A stretch of DNA of 64,000 nucleotides from Flavobacterium sp. ZT3R18 (GCF_007097385.1 NZ_VJZS01000002.1:159164-223163); one strand, 5' to 3'; positions 1 to 9,058 are shown, numbered from the stretch's first letter. The notes: generated by a model from the sequence alone, not told the origin. Numbers and translations: made by a program.

Positions 1-765
1 ATTTACATCTGTCAATTTTCCGTTTTTAGAGAGATCTAAAATAGTTAAATTGTTTTCTTGACAATCTAACGATTCTAAAGCTACAAAATCCTGAATACCT
101 GTTAAGTCAGCAATTGAGCTTGAAGAAACATTCAACGAAGTCAATGTGTTAATTTTGTTTGTTGCTACTTTCCCATTGGCAGGAGCAGAATCAATTCCCA
201 ACTCAATTAGTTTTTTCTCAAAATTTAGATCAGGGATTAGGGTGTATTGCTCAGTTGCTTGAACAAACACTTGTACGTCATCAATCAAAATATTAAATGC
301 CTCAGTATCAAAAGTAAATAAGGAAATACTCAAGTCATACGACATGTTTTGGTCTGGGGTAAAAGTAGTTTCTTTTACAGTCCAATTGTTGTCAGTGGCA
401 AAAGTACTGCTGGATATCGTTGTAGAACTGCCGTTTTGCTTAATGTTTAAACTTATGGGATGTTGACTGTTAAAGTTTCCGTTTGGATCCTTATACTTAA
501 ATTTTACAGTATACGTTTTACCAGCGGTCATAGGAACTTGAGCTATTATTTCTGGTCTAGTGGTGTTGTTTGCAATAGACAGTTGTACACTTTTGCTCCC
601 TTCGGTAAAACTAGAAGTGTTTTGGGTTACATTGTTTTTTATTGTCCAGTCGGACAATGTTGTACTATTGGTCCAAGTTTCGAATCCACCGTTTGGGACT
701 ACATTGGTTTGGGAGAATAAATTAAAAGTGCAAAATGCAAATACAATAAGTAATTTTGTTTTCAT
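1..765 (-). CDS. Secreted leucine-rich-repeat protein with N-terminal carbohydrate-binding-like domain (3' end cut by window)
   Basis: The reading frame opens at the ATG at 763-765 and runs without a stop to base 1, so at least 255 codons are present and the C-terminus lies outside the window. The N-terminus MKTKLLIVFAFCTFNLFSQ is a signal peptide with a short Bacteroidota-type end. Residues about 20-165 have the look of a carbohydrate-binding or jelly-roll module: NGGFETW near the start and LIDDVQVF near its end are typical of such modules. From about residue 170 the text changes to leucine-rich-repeat style (LTSLNVSSSSIADLTGIQDF, LESLDCQENN). Such proteins often carry a C-terminal type IX secretion sorting domain, but that part is not visible. 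Export is well supported; the ligand is unknown. Confidence 0.8.
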   Translation of the reverse strand, partial: MKTKLLIVFAFCTFNLFSQTNVVPNGGFETWTNSTTLSDWTIKNNVTQNTSSFTEGSKSVQLSIANNTTRPEIIAQVPMTAGKTYTVKFKYKDPNGNFNSQHPISLNIKQNGSSTTISSSTFATDNNWTVKETTFTPDQNMSYDLSISLFTFDTEAFNILIDDVQVFVQATEQYTLIPDLNFEKKLIELGIDSAPANGKVATNKINTLTSLNVSSSSIADLTGIQDFVALESLDCQENNLTILDLSKNGKLTDVN

Positions 766-911
766 AAAAGTTGTCTTTAAATATAAGGCGGTGCAAGAGT
801 ACGAAAAATAATCCATTTTCTTACGGTATTATTTAGTGATATCCTACTAATATTATTTTTGTAATAAAAACCTTTTTCCAGAGGTGTTTTATCTTAAAAT
901 ACCGTTAACGA

Positions 912-945
912 TTGCGTAATATGTAATTTACTTCTACTATTTTTG
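912..945 (+). promoter_or_regulatory. Bacteroidota-type promoter for the subtilase gene
   Basis: TTG at 912-914 and TATTTTTG at 938-945 are separated by 23 bases. This matches the TTG-N(19-23)-TAnnTTTG pattern of the primary sigma factor of this phylum. Transcription would start near 950, about 25 bases before the ATG at 977. Confidence 0.6.
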
Positions 946-976
946 GAGTTGATTATTAAAATTGGAAAATACGTAC

Positions 977-2554
977 ATGAAAAAAATAAATCTAACTTCA
1001 TTAGCATTACTCGCGGCTTTGTCATTATGTCTTTCGGCCAATGCGCAAACATCGACTACATACACTGGTAAAAAAGGAAAACTGAGTGAACCCGAATTGC
1101 AAAGATGGTCGCATCTGGATTTGGCCAAAGACAGTATTCCGGGAATGAGCGTAGATAAAGCTTATGCGGAATTACTAAAAGGCAAAAAAGGGGTTAAAGT
1201 AATTGTTGGGATTGTAGATTCGGGTATTGACATTGATCACGAAGATTTGAAATCCATAGTTTGGACCAATAAAAAAGAAATTGCCGGAAACGGAATAGAT
1301 GATGATAAAAACGGTTACATTGATGATATTCACGGTTGGAATTTTCTGGGTAATGCCGGAAAAGAAACACTAGAAATGACCCGTAGCGTAAAAAAAGGCG
1401 ATGACGGATCCGCAACCTACAAAAGTGCACTGGCTGCGTATAATGAAAAATACAATAAAGCATTGCAAGACAAACAGCAAGTCGATTTCTTGATGGGGGC
1501 AGATAAATCCATTCAAAAACATTTGAATAAGGAAGTCTATACTGTTGAAGATTTGAACGCAATCATTACTACCGATCCTGATTTGACCAAAAGTAAAATG
1601 GTCATGACCCGTATTTTGACCAATGCAGGGCCTACTTTTAGAGCGGAAATCGAAGAGTATAGCAAATATGTTTACGATCAATTGAACTATAATTTAAACA
1701 AAGAGTTTGATGGTAGAAAAATTGTAGGTGATAATCCAGAAGACATTAAAGATACCAAATACGGAAACAATACTGTTTATGGACCAGACAAAGAAGAAGC
1801 CCTTCATGGAACTCACGTTGCTGGAATTATTGCTCAAGTACGAGGCAATAATCTTGGGGGTGACGGAGTTGCCAATAATGTTGAAATCATGGCCGTAAGA
1901 GCGGTTCCAGACGGAGATGAGTACGACAAAGATATTGCACTGGCCATTCGTTATGCAGTAGATAATGGAGCCAAAGTAATCAACGGAAGTTTCGGAAAAA
2001 GTTATTCTCCTCACAAGCAATGGGTTTTTGATGCCATTAAATACGCTGAAAAGAAAGACGTTTTGTTTGTTCATGCCGCTGGGAATGATGGAAATAATAT
2101 CGATTTGGCTGAAAATACAAATTTCCCAAATGACTCCGATGACAATAAAAAAGAATTTGCTTCGAATGTGTTGACCGTAGGTGCTTTGAATAATGCATAC
2201 GGACAAAGTGTAATCGCAGAGTTTTCAAATTATGGTACTTTTAACGTAGATGTTTTTGCTCCTGGGGATGAAATTTACGCAACCATCCCAAACAACAAAT
2301 ACAAATATTTACAAGGAACTTCTATGGCTGCGCCTAATGCTGCTGGAGTTGCCGCTTTGGTTCGTTCGTATTACCCAAAATTATCAGCCAAACAAGTAAA
2401 ACAAATCTTGATGGAATCTGGAATGCCACTTCCTGCCACCGTACTTTTGGGCGAAAAACAAGAATCAAGCACAGCAGCCAATTCTTCTAAATCAGGAAAA
2501 ATGGTCAATGCCTATAATGCATTAGTGATGGCCGAGAAAATGTCTAAGAAATAA
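977..2554 (+). CDS. Secreted S8 family serine peptidase (subtilase)
   Basis: A 525-residue subtilisin-family endopeptidase. The start is placed at the ATG at 977 rather than the upstream TTG at 962, because MKKINLTSLALLAALSLCLS then gives a clean signal peptide ending ANAQ. The catalytic triad is visible: Asp81 in VDSGIDIDHEDL, His277 in HGTHVAG, and Ser449 in GTSMAAPNAAG. The roughly 195 residues between Asp and His are far more than in small subtilisins and are rich in charged and helical sequence, an insert seen in many Bacteroidota subtilases. The serine block is followed by only about 75 residues, with no obvious sorting domain, so a periplasmic or envelope location is as likely as full secretion. 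The next gene is another exported peptidase on the same strand, but a hairpin lies between them. Confidence 0.93.
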   Translation: MKKINLTSLALLAALSLCLSANAQTSTTYTGKKGKLSEPELQRWSHLDLAKDSIPGMSVDKAYAELLKGKKGVKVIVGIVDSGIDIDHEDLKSIVWTNKKEIAGNGIDDDKNGYIDDIHGWNFLGNAGKETLEMTRSVKKGDDGSATYKSALAAYNEKYNKALQDKQQVDFLMGADKSIQKHLNKEVYTVEDLNAIITTDPDLTKSKMVMTRILTNAGPTFRAEIEEYSKYVYDQLNYNLNKEFDGRKIVGDNPEDIKDTKYGNNTVYGPDKEEALHGTHVAGIIAQVRGNNLGGDGVANNVEIMAVRAVPDGDEYDKDIALAIRYAVDNGAKVINGSFGKSYSPHKQWVFDAIKYAEKKDVLFVHAAGNDGNNIDLAENTNFPNDSDDNKKEFASNVLTVGALNNAYGQSVIAEFSNYGTFNVDVFAPGDEIYATIPNNKYKYLQGTSMAAPNAAGVAALVRSYYPKLSAKQVKQILMESGMPLPATVLLGEKQESSTAANSSKSGKMVNAYNALVMAEKMSKK

Positions 2555-2573
2555 TTGTAACTACTATTAATCC

Positions 2574-2612
2574 AATGGAAGGGCTTTTGTTCTTCCATTT
2601 TTTATTTTTAAA
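2574..2612 (+). terminator. Hairpin terminator between subtilase and M1 peptidase genes
   Basis: Arms AATGGAAG (2574-2581) and CTTCCATT (2592-2599) pair perfectly and are followed by a T-rich run to 2610. It sits just before the ATG of the next gene, so it may attenuate rather than fully end transcription. Confidence 0.6.
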
Positions 2613-2616
2613 TACC

Positions 2617-4491
2617 ATGCGCAAACTCTATTTATTCGTATTCTTTTCTGTAAGTATTGTGAATCTATCCGCCCAAAATTCGGGTTACTGGCAACAACAG
2701 GTCGATTATAAAATGGACGTCACTATGGATGTCAAAACCTACCAGTACAAGGGAAAACAAGAACTGGTTTACACTAATAACTCTTCGGATACGTTGAAGA
2801 GAGTGTACTATCATTTGTACAATAATGCTTTTCAACCGGGAAGCGAAATGGATGCTAGACTGCAAACCATCAAAGACCCTGATGGTCGTATGGTAACCAA
2901 AATAAAAGTAGATGACAAAGAGGTAAAAGAAAGCCGAATCAAAAACCTTAAACCCAACGAAATTGGGTATTTGAGAATTTCAAATTTCAAACAAGACGGC
3001 GTTGTGGCTGTTGCCAAAGAAGTAGGGACGATTCTAGAAGTTACTTTGGCCAAACCGATTCTGCCAAATTCAAAAACGACTTTTACCCTAGATTTTGATG
3101 GTCAAGTACCGGTGCAAATTCGTCGTTCGGGACGCAATAATGTCGAAGGTATCGAATTATCAATGGCACAATGGTACCCAAAAATGGCTGAATTTGACTT
3201 TGAAGGTTGGCATGCTGATCCTTATATCGCCAGAGAATTTCACGGTGTTTGGGGGAATTTTGATGTCAACATTACAATCGACAAAGACTATACTTTGGGA
3301 GGTTCTGGTTATTTGCAAAATCCAAACGAAATGGGGCATGGCTACCAAGATGCTGGAGTTACCGTAGTATATCCAAAAAAAACAAAAACCTTGACTTGGC
3401 ATTTTGTAGCCCCAATGGTGCATGATTTTACTTGGGCTGCCGATAAAAATTACGTGCACGATATAGTAAAAGGACCCAACAATGTCGATTTGCATTTCTT
3501 TTTCAAAAATACACCGGCTGTTGTAGAAAACTGGAAAAAACTAGAGCCTTTGATGGTAAAAGTGATGGATGATTACAACAAAACGGTTGGTGATTATCCA
3601 TACAAACAATACTCGTTTATACAAGGAGGTGATGGCGGAATGGAGTATGCCATGTGTACTTTGATGCTGGGTAACGGAAAACTGGAAGGAATTTTAGGTA
3701 CGGCTACACATGAGCTGGGGCACTCTTGGTTCCAACATATTTTGGCGTCCAACGAATCCAAACACCCTTGGATGGACGAAGGTTTTACCACCTATATCGA
3801 AGATTCGGCACTGAATGAATTGAAAGACAAAAAAGAAGAAAACCCATTCAAACCCAACTATGCAGCCTATTATAAATTAGTAGAATCTGGTAAGGAGCAA
3901 CCACAAACCACGCACGGAGATCGTTATGATGAAAACCGTCCGTATAGTATTTCGTCTTACGTAAAAGGAAGTATTTTCTTGTCGCAATTGGTTTATGTGA
4001 TTGGTCAGGACAACGTAAACAAAACCCTGAAAAAATACTATCAGGATTTCAAATTCAAACACCCATCACCAAACGATATTAAGAGAACTGCCGAGCGTGT
4101 TTCGGGAGCCAACTTAGATTGGTACTTGGTCGATTGGACAGAAACACTGAACACTATCGATTACGGAATCAAAGAAGTCAAAGACAATGCCGATAAAACA
4201 ACCGTAACCCTTGAACGAATTGGTAGAATGCCAATGCCAATTGATCTATTGGTAGAATATACGGATGGTACCAAAGAGAGTTTCTACATCCCGTTGCGCA
4301 TGATGAGTTTCGAAAAAGAAAACCCAACTCCCGCCATTACCAGAACGGTCCTTAACGATTGGGCTTGGGCGTATCCTACTTTTGAATTTAACATCTCAAA
4401 ACCGAAAGCTACCATCAAGAAAATTACCATAGATGCTAGCGGTTTAATGGCAGATATCAAACAAGGCAATAATATTTATGAAGTGAAGTAA
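2617..4491 (+). CDS. Exported M1 family zinc aminopeptidase
   Basis: A 624-residue gluzincin peptidase. The ATG at 2617 (MRKLYLFVFFSVSIVNLSAQ) is chosen over the frame's first start at 2575 because it begins the signal peptide and lies past the terminator hairpin. The zinc site is complete: HELGH at residues 365-369, then Glu388 in WMDEGFTTY exactly 18 residues after the motif. GGMEYAMCTL about 20 residues earlier is the counterpart of the GAMEN substrate-binding motif. The Tyr-containing segment YVKGSIFLSQL further on is typical of the family. The length is that of short Bacteroidota M1 enzymes, which lack the large C-terminal helical domain. It would trim peptides in the periplasm or outside the cell. 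Confidence 0.92.
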   Translation: MRKLYLFVFFSVSIVNLSAQNSGYWQQQVDYKMDVTMDVKTYQYKGKQELVYTNNSSDTLKRVYYHLYNNAFQPGSEMDARLQTIKDPDGRMVTKIKVDDKEVKESRIKNLKPNEIGYLRISNFKQDGVVAVAKEVGTILEVTLAKPILPNSKTTFTLDFDGQVPVQIRRSGRNNVEGIELSMAQWYPKMAEFDFEGWHADPYIAREFHGVWGNFDVNITIDKDYTLGGSGYLQNPNEMGHGYQDAGVTVVYPKKTKTLTWHFVAPMVHDFTWAADKNYVHDIVKGPNNVDLHFFFKNTPAVVENWKKLEPLMVKVMDDYNKTVGDYPYKQYSFIQGGDGGMEYAMCTLMLGNGKLEGILGTATHELGHSWFQHILASNESKHPWMDEGFTTYIEDSALNELKDKKEENPFKPNYAAYYKLVESGKEQPQTTHGDRYDENRPYSISSYVKGSIFLSQLVYVIGQDNVNKTLKKYYQDFKFKHPSPNDIKRTAERVSGANLDWYLVDWTETLNTIDYGIKEVKDNADKTTVTLERIGRMPMPIDLLVEYTDGTKESFYIPLRMMSFEKENPTPAITRTVLNDWAWAYPTFEFNISKPKATIKKITIDASGLMADIKQGNNIYEVK

Positions 4492-4510
4492 TATTTCATA
4501 AAAATATAAA

Positions 4511-4554
4511 AAAAGGCTCTTTTAAAATGTAACGTTTTAAAAGAGCCTTTTTTT
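4511..4554 (+). terminator. Strong intrinsic terminator after the M1 peptidase
   Basis: A perfect 17-base stem (4511-4527 with 4535-4551) with a seven-base loop is followed by T residues. The A-rich left arm makes it potentially active in both directions. Confidence 0.85.
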
Positions 4555-4583
4555 ATACAACAATTATTTGGGGGTAACACCAC

Positions 4584-4690
4584 TAGCAAAAGGGGCTACT
4601 TTTAGTGCTGCTTACTCGCCCCTTTTGCTACTGCTGTCGGGCTATTTGCGCTACTTCGGTAGCCAGCGTCTATCCCTTACCCAATCCTAA
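4584..4690 (+). repeat. Structured dispersed repeat, copy A
   Basis: Two hairpins in series. The first has perfect 13-base arms TAGCAAAAGGGGC (4584-4596) and GCCCCTTTTGCTA (4618-4630). The second is GCTAC-TTCG-GTAGC, closed by a UUCG-type tetraloop, at about 4650-4663. Between and after them are GCTGTCGGGCTATT and CTATCCCTTAC. A second copy in opposite orientation lies at 7920-8032. The family appears to be a multicopy intergenic element of flavobacterial genomes. Confidence 0.7.
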
Positions 4691-4761
4691 GATCATTAGG
4701 GTAAACTTAGAAATTTAGGGTTTTCAATGAGATCTCTTTTTAGTTGGAATAAAGTTTTCGT

Positions 4762-4862
4762 GTGTCTTTGCGAGGAACGAAGCAATCTCATATCGTATGT
4801 CCGTTTCAATAATTCACTAAGTTGCCCTTGTTAGTGAGATTGCTTCGTTCCTCGCAAAGACA
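4762..4862. repeat. Inverted pair of GCGAGGAACGAAGCAATC repeats
   Basis: GTGTCTTTGCGAGGAACGAA at about 4761-4780 (continuing GCAATCTCA) recurs in reverse complement at about 4834-4862. The pair can form a stem of about 28 bases around a central region of about 45 bases. This word is a well-known dispersed intergenic repeat in bacterial genomes, and the inverted pairing is the REP/BIME style. It lies between the terminator-bearing M1 gene and the 3' end of the glucosidase gene, so it holds no coding sequence. Together with copy A it fills the gene-free stretch 4492-4874. Confidence 0.75.
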
Positions 4863-4874
4863 CAAAAAGACTAC

Positions 4875-7523
4875 CTATTCCACTTCCTCATGCAAGTGTC
4901 TAATAATTTCAGAAATCAATCCCGTCCATCCCGTTTGATGATTGGCGCCTAGACCTTTGCCAGTATCTCCATCAAAATACTCAAAGAACAAATGGTTTGT
5001 ATTGAAAAGAGCATCCTCTTGAAACTTCTCGTATTCTCCATACATCGGAATTTTCTCGTTGGCATCCGGTATAAAAAGCGATAATAATCGTTTGGCAACT
5101 CCTTCAGAAGCTTGCTGTAGCGTGACCATTTGCCCCGAATGGGTTGGGAATGCTACCTTGAAGTCCGTTCCGTAATAGCTGTGAAATTTTTCTAAAGAGT
5201 CTAAAATCAAATAATTCATGGGGAACCAAATAGGCCCTCTCCAATTCGAGTTTCCGCCAAACATATCTCCGGTGGCTTCGGCTGGAGTATAATCGACTTG
5301 AATGGTTCCTCCGTCATGTTTGAATTTATAGGGATGTTCTTTGTGGTATTTGGACAAAGATCGTACCCCAAAATCCGACAAAAATTCATTTTCATCAAAC
5401 ATGCGTCTTAGGATCATTTTCATTCGATGCCCTCTAAGGGTAGAAAGCAAACGACTTTCTCCTTTGCCATGATGATACCAACTCGAAACTAAACTCGCTA
5501 AGTCCGGACGGTTTTTTAGAACCCATTCGACACGACGTTTAAAAGCGGGTAATTTCTCTAACAACTCCGGAGTTAATACTTCGACGGCAAATAGAGGGAT
5601 CAACCCAACCATTGAGCGTATTTTTAGCAATTCGGCATCGCCATTTTCTTTGTGGAGCATGTCGTAAAAGAATTTATCTTCATCGTCCCAAAGATTAAGT
5701 TTGTTGTCTCCCATTGATTGCATCGCTCCCGAAATTTGTAGAAAGTGCTCAAAGAACTTGGAAGCCATATCTTGATAAACGGGATTTTTCAATGAAATTT
5801 CACAGGCTATTCGCAACATATTTAGGCAATACATGGCCATCCAACCCGTACCGTCGGCTTGTTCGAGATGACCTCCTGTGGGTAAATCGGCGGAGCGATC
5901 AAATACTCCAATATTATCCATGCCAAGGAATCCACCTCCAAAGATGTTATTCCCATTTTCATCTTTGAGATTTACCCACCAAGTGAAATTCAGTAACAGT
6001 TTGTGAAAAATACGTTCCAAGAAAACGGTATCTCCAACGCCACCATTGGCTTCTTTGTCAATTTCATATACTTTCCAGGTGGCCCAAGCATGAACTGGTG
6101 GATTGACATCCGAGAACGACCATTCATAAGCTGGGATTTGCCCGTTTGGGTGCATGTAATATTCCCTAAGGATAACTGACAATTGTCTTTTGGCAAAATC
6201 AGGATCCAATCTGGCCAAAGGCAAGGTATGGAAGGCCAAATCCCATGCCGCAAACCAAGGGTATTCCCATTTGTCTGGCATAGAAAGAATGTTGGAAGTA
6301 TATAAATGTTTCCAAGTACTATTTCGCCCAGTCTTTCTGTTTCCTTCTGGTTTTGGAGTAGAGGGATCTCCTTTTAGCCATTCAAAGACATTGTAATAAT
6401 ACCATTGTTTGGTCCAAAGCATTCCCGCATACGCTTGACGCTGAATGGATTTTAATTTCTCATCTGTAACTTCTTTCTGGAGGGGAGCATAAAATGCATC
6501 GGCTTCCCGAGTTCTTTTTTCGAAGAGGGTATCAAAATCGGCAAAAGGATTATTTGTAGTGGTATTTGTAAATCGAAGGCGATAGACTTTTTGACCATTG
6601 GCAGGAATGATATCGTCATATTTTACAGCTGCTTTGGTGCCTGTACCCTTTGGATTTATGCTTGCTGCATTTTTATTGATAATATAATCATTGATGCCGT
6701 CTTTGGTATAAGCAGTGGGATTTGGGGTTTTGTACAAGCGCTCCAAATTGGTTTCGTTTTCGCAAAATAAAAGTTCTTCGGCATGATCGGCATACAAATG
6801 AAAGTGACCCACTAAGCGATGGTGGACTTCAATTGCAGCTTTTCCAACGCCAGTTAAGGTTGGCTTGTGTTTGTAATTCTCATATCCCCAACTCCAAGTG
6901 TTCCTGAACCAAATGGTGGGTAATACTGTAATTGGAGCGGCTTCCTTTGAGCGGTTCTCTACGGTAATTTTGATTAAGATGTCCTGTTCCTCGGCTTTGG
7001 CATATTCTATGGAAATATCAAAATAGGCATCGTTATCAAAAATCCCTGTGTCCAGTAGTTCGTATTCGGGTTCCTGACGGGATCGTTTTTTGCTTTCTTT
7101 GATTAGTTTTTCATACGGAAAAGCAGTTTGAGGATACTTATAAAGCATCTTTTGATAGGAATGGGTAGGGGTGGAATCTTGATAGAAGTAGATTTCTTTT
7201 ACGTCTTCTCCGTGGTTCGACTCGGAAGGGGTTAGTCCAAAAAAACGTTCTTTTAGAATATGGTCTTTGTGGTTCCAAAAAGCAAAAGCCAAACAGATGT
7301 GCTGTTTGTTGTCTGAAATCCCCCCAATACCTTCTTCTCCCCATCGATACGCTTTGGAGCGGGCCATGTCGTGAGTGGTGCTTCCCCAGGCATAACCATT
7401 TTGAGAATAGTCTTCTCGTACGGTTCCCCATTGGCGTTCCGTTAGATAAGGACCCCACTTTTTCCAGCCTTTATTGTCGGTTCTTAATTTTAGGCGCGCT
7501 CTTTCTGGATCTATTTCTGACAT
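4875..7523 (-). CDS. GH63-like glucosidase (MGH1-type glycoside hydrolase)
   Basis: An 882-residue protein with no signal peptide, so probably cytoplasmic. Features of the GH63 (alpha/alpha)6-barrel family are visible: WFAAWDLAFH near residues 423-432, where the Asp matches the proposed catalytic acid of YgjK-like enzymes; EWSFSDVNPPVHAWA after it; and GGNSNWRGPIWFPMNY near residue 770. The first 350 residues are beta-rich and correspond to the N-terminal sandwich of the family. The start at 7523 is the only good ATG before the conserved ERARLKL segment. GH63 enzymes release glucose from alpha-linked oligosaccharides, but the substrate cannot be told from sequence. It stands alone, flanked by repeat-rich gaps. 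Confidence 0.85.
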   Translation of the reverse strand: MSEIDPERARLKLRTDNKGWKKWGPYLTERQWGTVREDYSQNGYAWGSTTHDMARSKAYRWGEEGIGGISDNKQHICLAFAFWNHKDHILKERFFGLTPSESNHGEDVKEIYFYQDSTPTHSYQKMLYKYPQTAFPYEKLIKESKKRSRQEPEYELLDTGIFDNDAYFDISIEYAKAEEQDILIKITVENRSKEAAPITVLPTIWFRNTWSWGYENYKHKPTLTGVGKAAIEVHHRLVGHFHLYADHAEELLFCENETNLERLYKTPNPTAYTKDGINDYIINKNAASINPKGTGTKAAVKYDDIIPANGQKVYRLRFTNTTTNNPFADFDTLFEKRTREADAFYAPLQKEVTDEKLKSIQRQAYAGMLWTKQWYYYNVFEWLKGDPSTPKPEGNRKTGRNSTWKHLYTSNILSMPDKWEYPWFAAWDLAFHTLPLARLDPDFAKRQLSVILREYYMHPNGQIPAYEWSFSDVNPPVHAWATWKVYEIDKEANGGVGDTVFLERIFHKLLLNFTWWVNLKDENGNNIFGGGFLGMDNIGVFDRSADLPTGGHLEQADGTGWMAMYCLNMLRIACEISLKNPVYQDMASKFFEHFLQISGAMQSMGDNKLNLWDDEDKFFYDMLHKENGDAELLKIRSMVGLIPLFAVEVLTPELLEKLPAFKRRVEWVLKNRPDLASLVSSWYHHGKGESRLLSTLRGHRMKMILRRMFDENEFLSDFGVRSLSKYHKEHPYKFKHDGGTIQVDYTPAEATGDMFGGNSNWRGPIWFPMNYLILDSLEKFHSYYGTDFKVAFPTHSGQMVTLQQASEGVAKRLLSLFIPDANEKIPMYGEYEKFQEDALFNTNHLFFEYFDGDTGKGLGANHQTGWTGLISEIIRHLHEEVE

Positions 7524-7919
7524 ACCATTTTCCTGTTTTTAATGCATTTGCAATTTAAATAAATCGCAGGGACAAACCGTTAAATAATTGGCAAAAATCA
7601 AAGAGGATTATTAGTGAAACGTTATTTATGAATTGTTTTTATTGCAATTAGTACGGAAATTCTATAAACCCGTAATTTGGGTCAGTACAGTTTTTTGTTC
7701 TCAAACTTTTCATCATAATATTGTCATCTCGACGAAGGAGAGATCTCCGCGAGTAGCTCGACAATCTTATTCGACTAAGAAAATTAAAAAAACGGAATAG
7801 CATTGCGGAATAGTATTGTGGAGATTCCTCGTTCCTCGGAAGGACAATTTTGAGGTGAGACAATATTGAGTGAGTGGTTTGTGGAAGAACAGGTTCTTTA
7901 AACGAATAATATCTTCGGG
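7524..7919. repeat. Gene-free gap with imperfect inverted repeat
   Basis: No credible gene was found here. CATCTCGACGAAGGAGAGAT at about 7724-7743 and GTGGAGATTCCTCGTTCCTCGGAAGGACAA at about 7818-7847 are imperfect inverted relatives. Both are near the GAGGAACGAAG word of the 4762-4862 pair, so this is probably a decayed member of a related dispersed repeat family. Short frames on the minus strand here consist of repeat sequence and are not annotated. Confidence 0.55.
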
Positions 7920-8032
7920 ACACGGATGCTGCGTGAAGGATAGCGCCAAGTTACCTTGTAACGGCAATAGCCTGACAGCATTAGGGAAAGAGGCCGAATA
8001 CGCGCTGCGATAAGTAGGCCTCTTTTTCTAAT
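7920..8032 (-). repeat. Structured dispersed repeat, copy B
   Basis: Reading the minus strand, this matches copy A (4584-4690) in order: a hairpin closed by AAAGAGGCC/GGCCTCTTT, then GCTGTCAGGCTATT, then a hairpin GTTAC-AAG-GTAAC, then GCGCTATCCTTCACGC. On the plus strand the first hairpin spans 7980-7995 and 8017-8032 and extends to 16 pairs if two G-T pairs are allowed. Several stem positions differ from copy A on both sides of the pair. Confidence 0.7.
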
Positions 8033-8080
8033 GGTGGCACGCCCAATGGATGATTATGGACGTGAATTTTTGGAATTATT

Positions 8081-9040
8081 CTATAAGTCGGTACTGTATT
8101 GCGGACTTAGATTTTTGATCATATCGACGGTCATCATTTCTAGATCAAATTCGTGTTTCCAGCCCCAATCTTCTCTAGCGCGGCTGTCGTCAATGCTTGC
8201 AGGCCAACTGTCGGCAATTTTTTGACGGAAATCCGGTGCGTACGTTACTTCCAGTTCTGGAATGTGTTTTTTGATTTCGGCAGCAATTTCGGTTGGGGTA
8301 AAACTCATCGCCGCCAAATTATAGGAAGATCGAATCTTAATTTGTTCAACCGGTGCTTTCATAATATTGATGGTAGCTGCAATGGCATCATCCATATACA
8401 TCATCGGCATTTTGGTTTCTGCAGCTAAAAAGCATTCGTATTTTTTATCAGAAAGTGCTTTGTGATAGATGTCAACAGCATAATCGGTAGTTCCTCCGCC
8501 TGGGAGTGTGGTCCAACTGATTAAACCAGGATATCTGATACTTCTCACGTCGACTCCAAAGATGTTATGGTAGTATTCGCACCATCTTTCGCCGGCTTGT
8601 TTGCTGATTCCATAAACGGTAGAAGGTTCCATAACAGTGTATTGCGGGGTGTTTTCTTTGGGTGTTGTTGGCCCAAAAACGGCTATACTGGAAGGCCAGA
8701 ATATCTTTTTGATTTTTCCGGCTTTCGCCAAATTCAGAACGTGAAATAACGAGTTCATATTTAAATCCCAAGCAAAAGCAGGATTTTTTTCGGCTGTCGC
8801 AGAAAGCAGGGCTGCCATTAAATACACGTCGGTAATTTGATGCAATTCTACCAAATTTTCAATTTGGTTAAAATCTAAAGCATTGACCACTTCAAAGGGT
8901 CCTGAATTGACGACATCGGTATTCAATTTTCGAATGTCGGAAGCAATAACATTTTCCGTTCCGTATAATGCTCTAAGTTGGTGCGTTAGTTCGGTGCCTA
9001 TTTGCCCGCAAGCGCCTATAATTAATATCTTTGGATTCAT
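8081..9040 (-). CDS. L-threonine 3-dehydrogenase, short-chain-dehydrogenase/epimerase type
   Basis: A 319-residue NAD-dependent dehydrogenase of the extended SDR (epimerase) fold. The start is placed at the ATG at 9040 (MNPKILIIGACGQIG), because the glycine-rich GACGQIG motif then sits at residues 9-15 as expected and a promoter element lies just upstream. PSSIAVFGP supplies the catalytic Ser region and YGISKQAGERW the Tyr-xxx-Lys pair. The GLISWTTLPGGGTTDYAVDIY segment is characteristic of the threonine dehydrogenases first described from Flavobacterium frigidimaris, which are unrelated to the zinc-dependent Tdh of E. coli. The product 2-amino-3-oxobutyrate would need a ligase (Kbl), which is not in this window. 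UDP-sugar epimerase is the alternative, but the fit is poorer. Confidence 0.85.
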   Translation of the reverse strand: MNPKILIIGACGQIGTELTHQLRALYGTENVIASDIRKLNTDVVNSGPFEVVNALDFNQIENLVELHQITDVYLMAALLSATAEKNPAFAWDLNMNSLFHVLNLAKAGKIKKIFWPSSIAVFGPTTPKENTPQYTVMEPSTVYGISKQAGERWCEYYHNIFGVDVRSIRYPGLISWTTLPGGGTTDYAVDIYHKALSDKKYECFLAAETKMPMMYMDDAIAATINIMKAPVEQIKIRSSYNLAAMSFTPTEIAAEIKKHIPELEVTYAPDFRQKIADSWPASIDDSRAREDWGWKHEFDLEMMTVDMIKNLSPQYSTDL

Positions 9041-9058
9041 TGTAATTTGTTTTGACCA

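Noticed and set aside
1194-2228. Several long minus-strand frames opposite the subtilase gene
   Set aside because: The plus frame has a full signal peptide and catalytic triad; the antisense frames have no recognisable motif or start context.
7648-7967. Minus-strand frames of 66 and 91 codons between glucosidase and threonine dehydrogenase genes
   Set aside because: They consist of dispersed repeat sequence and have no domain.
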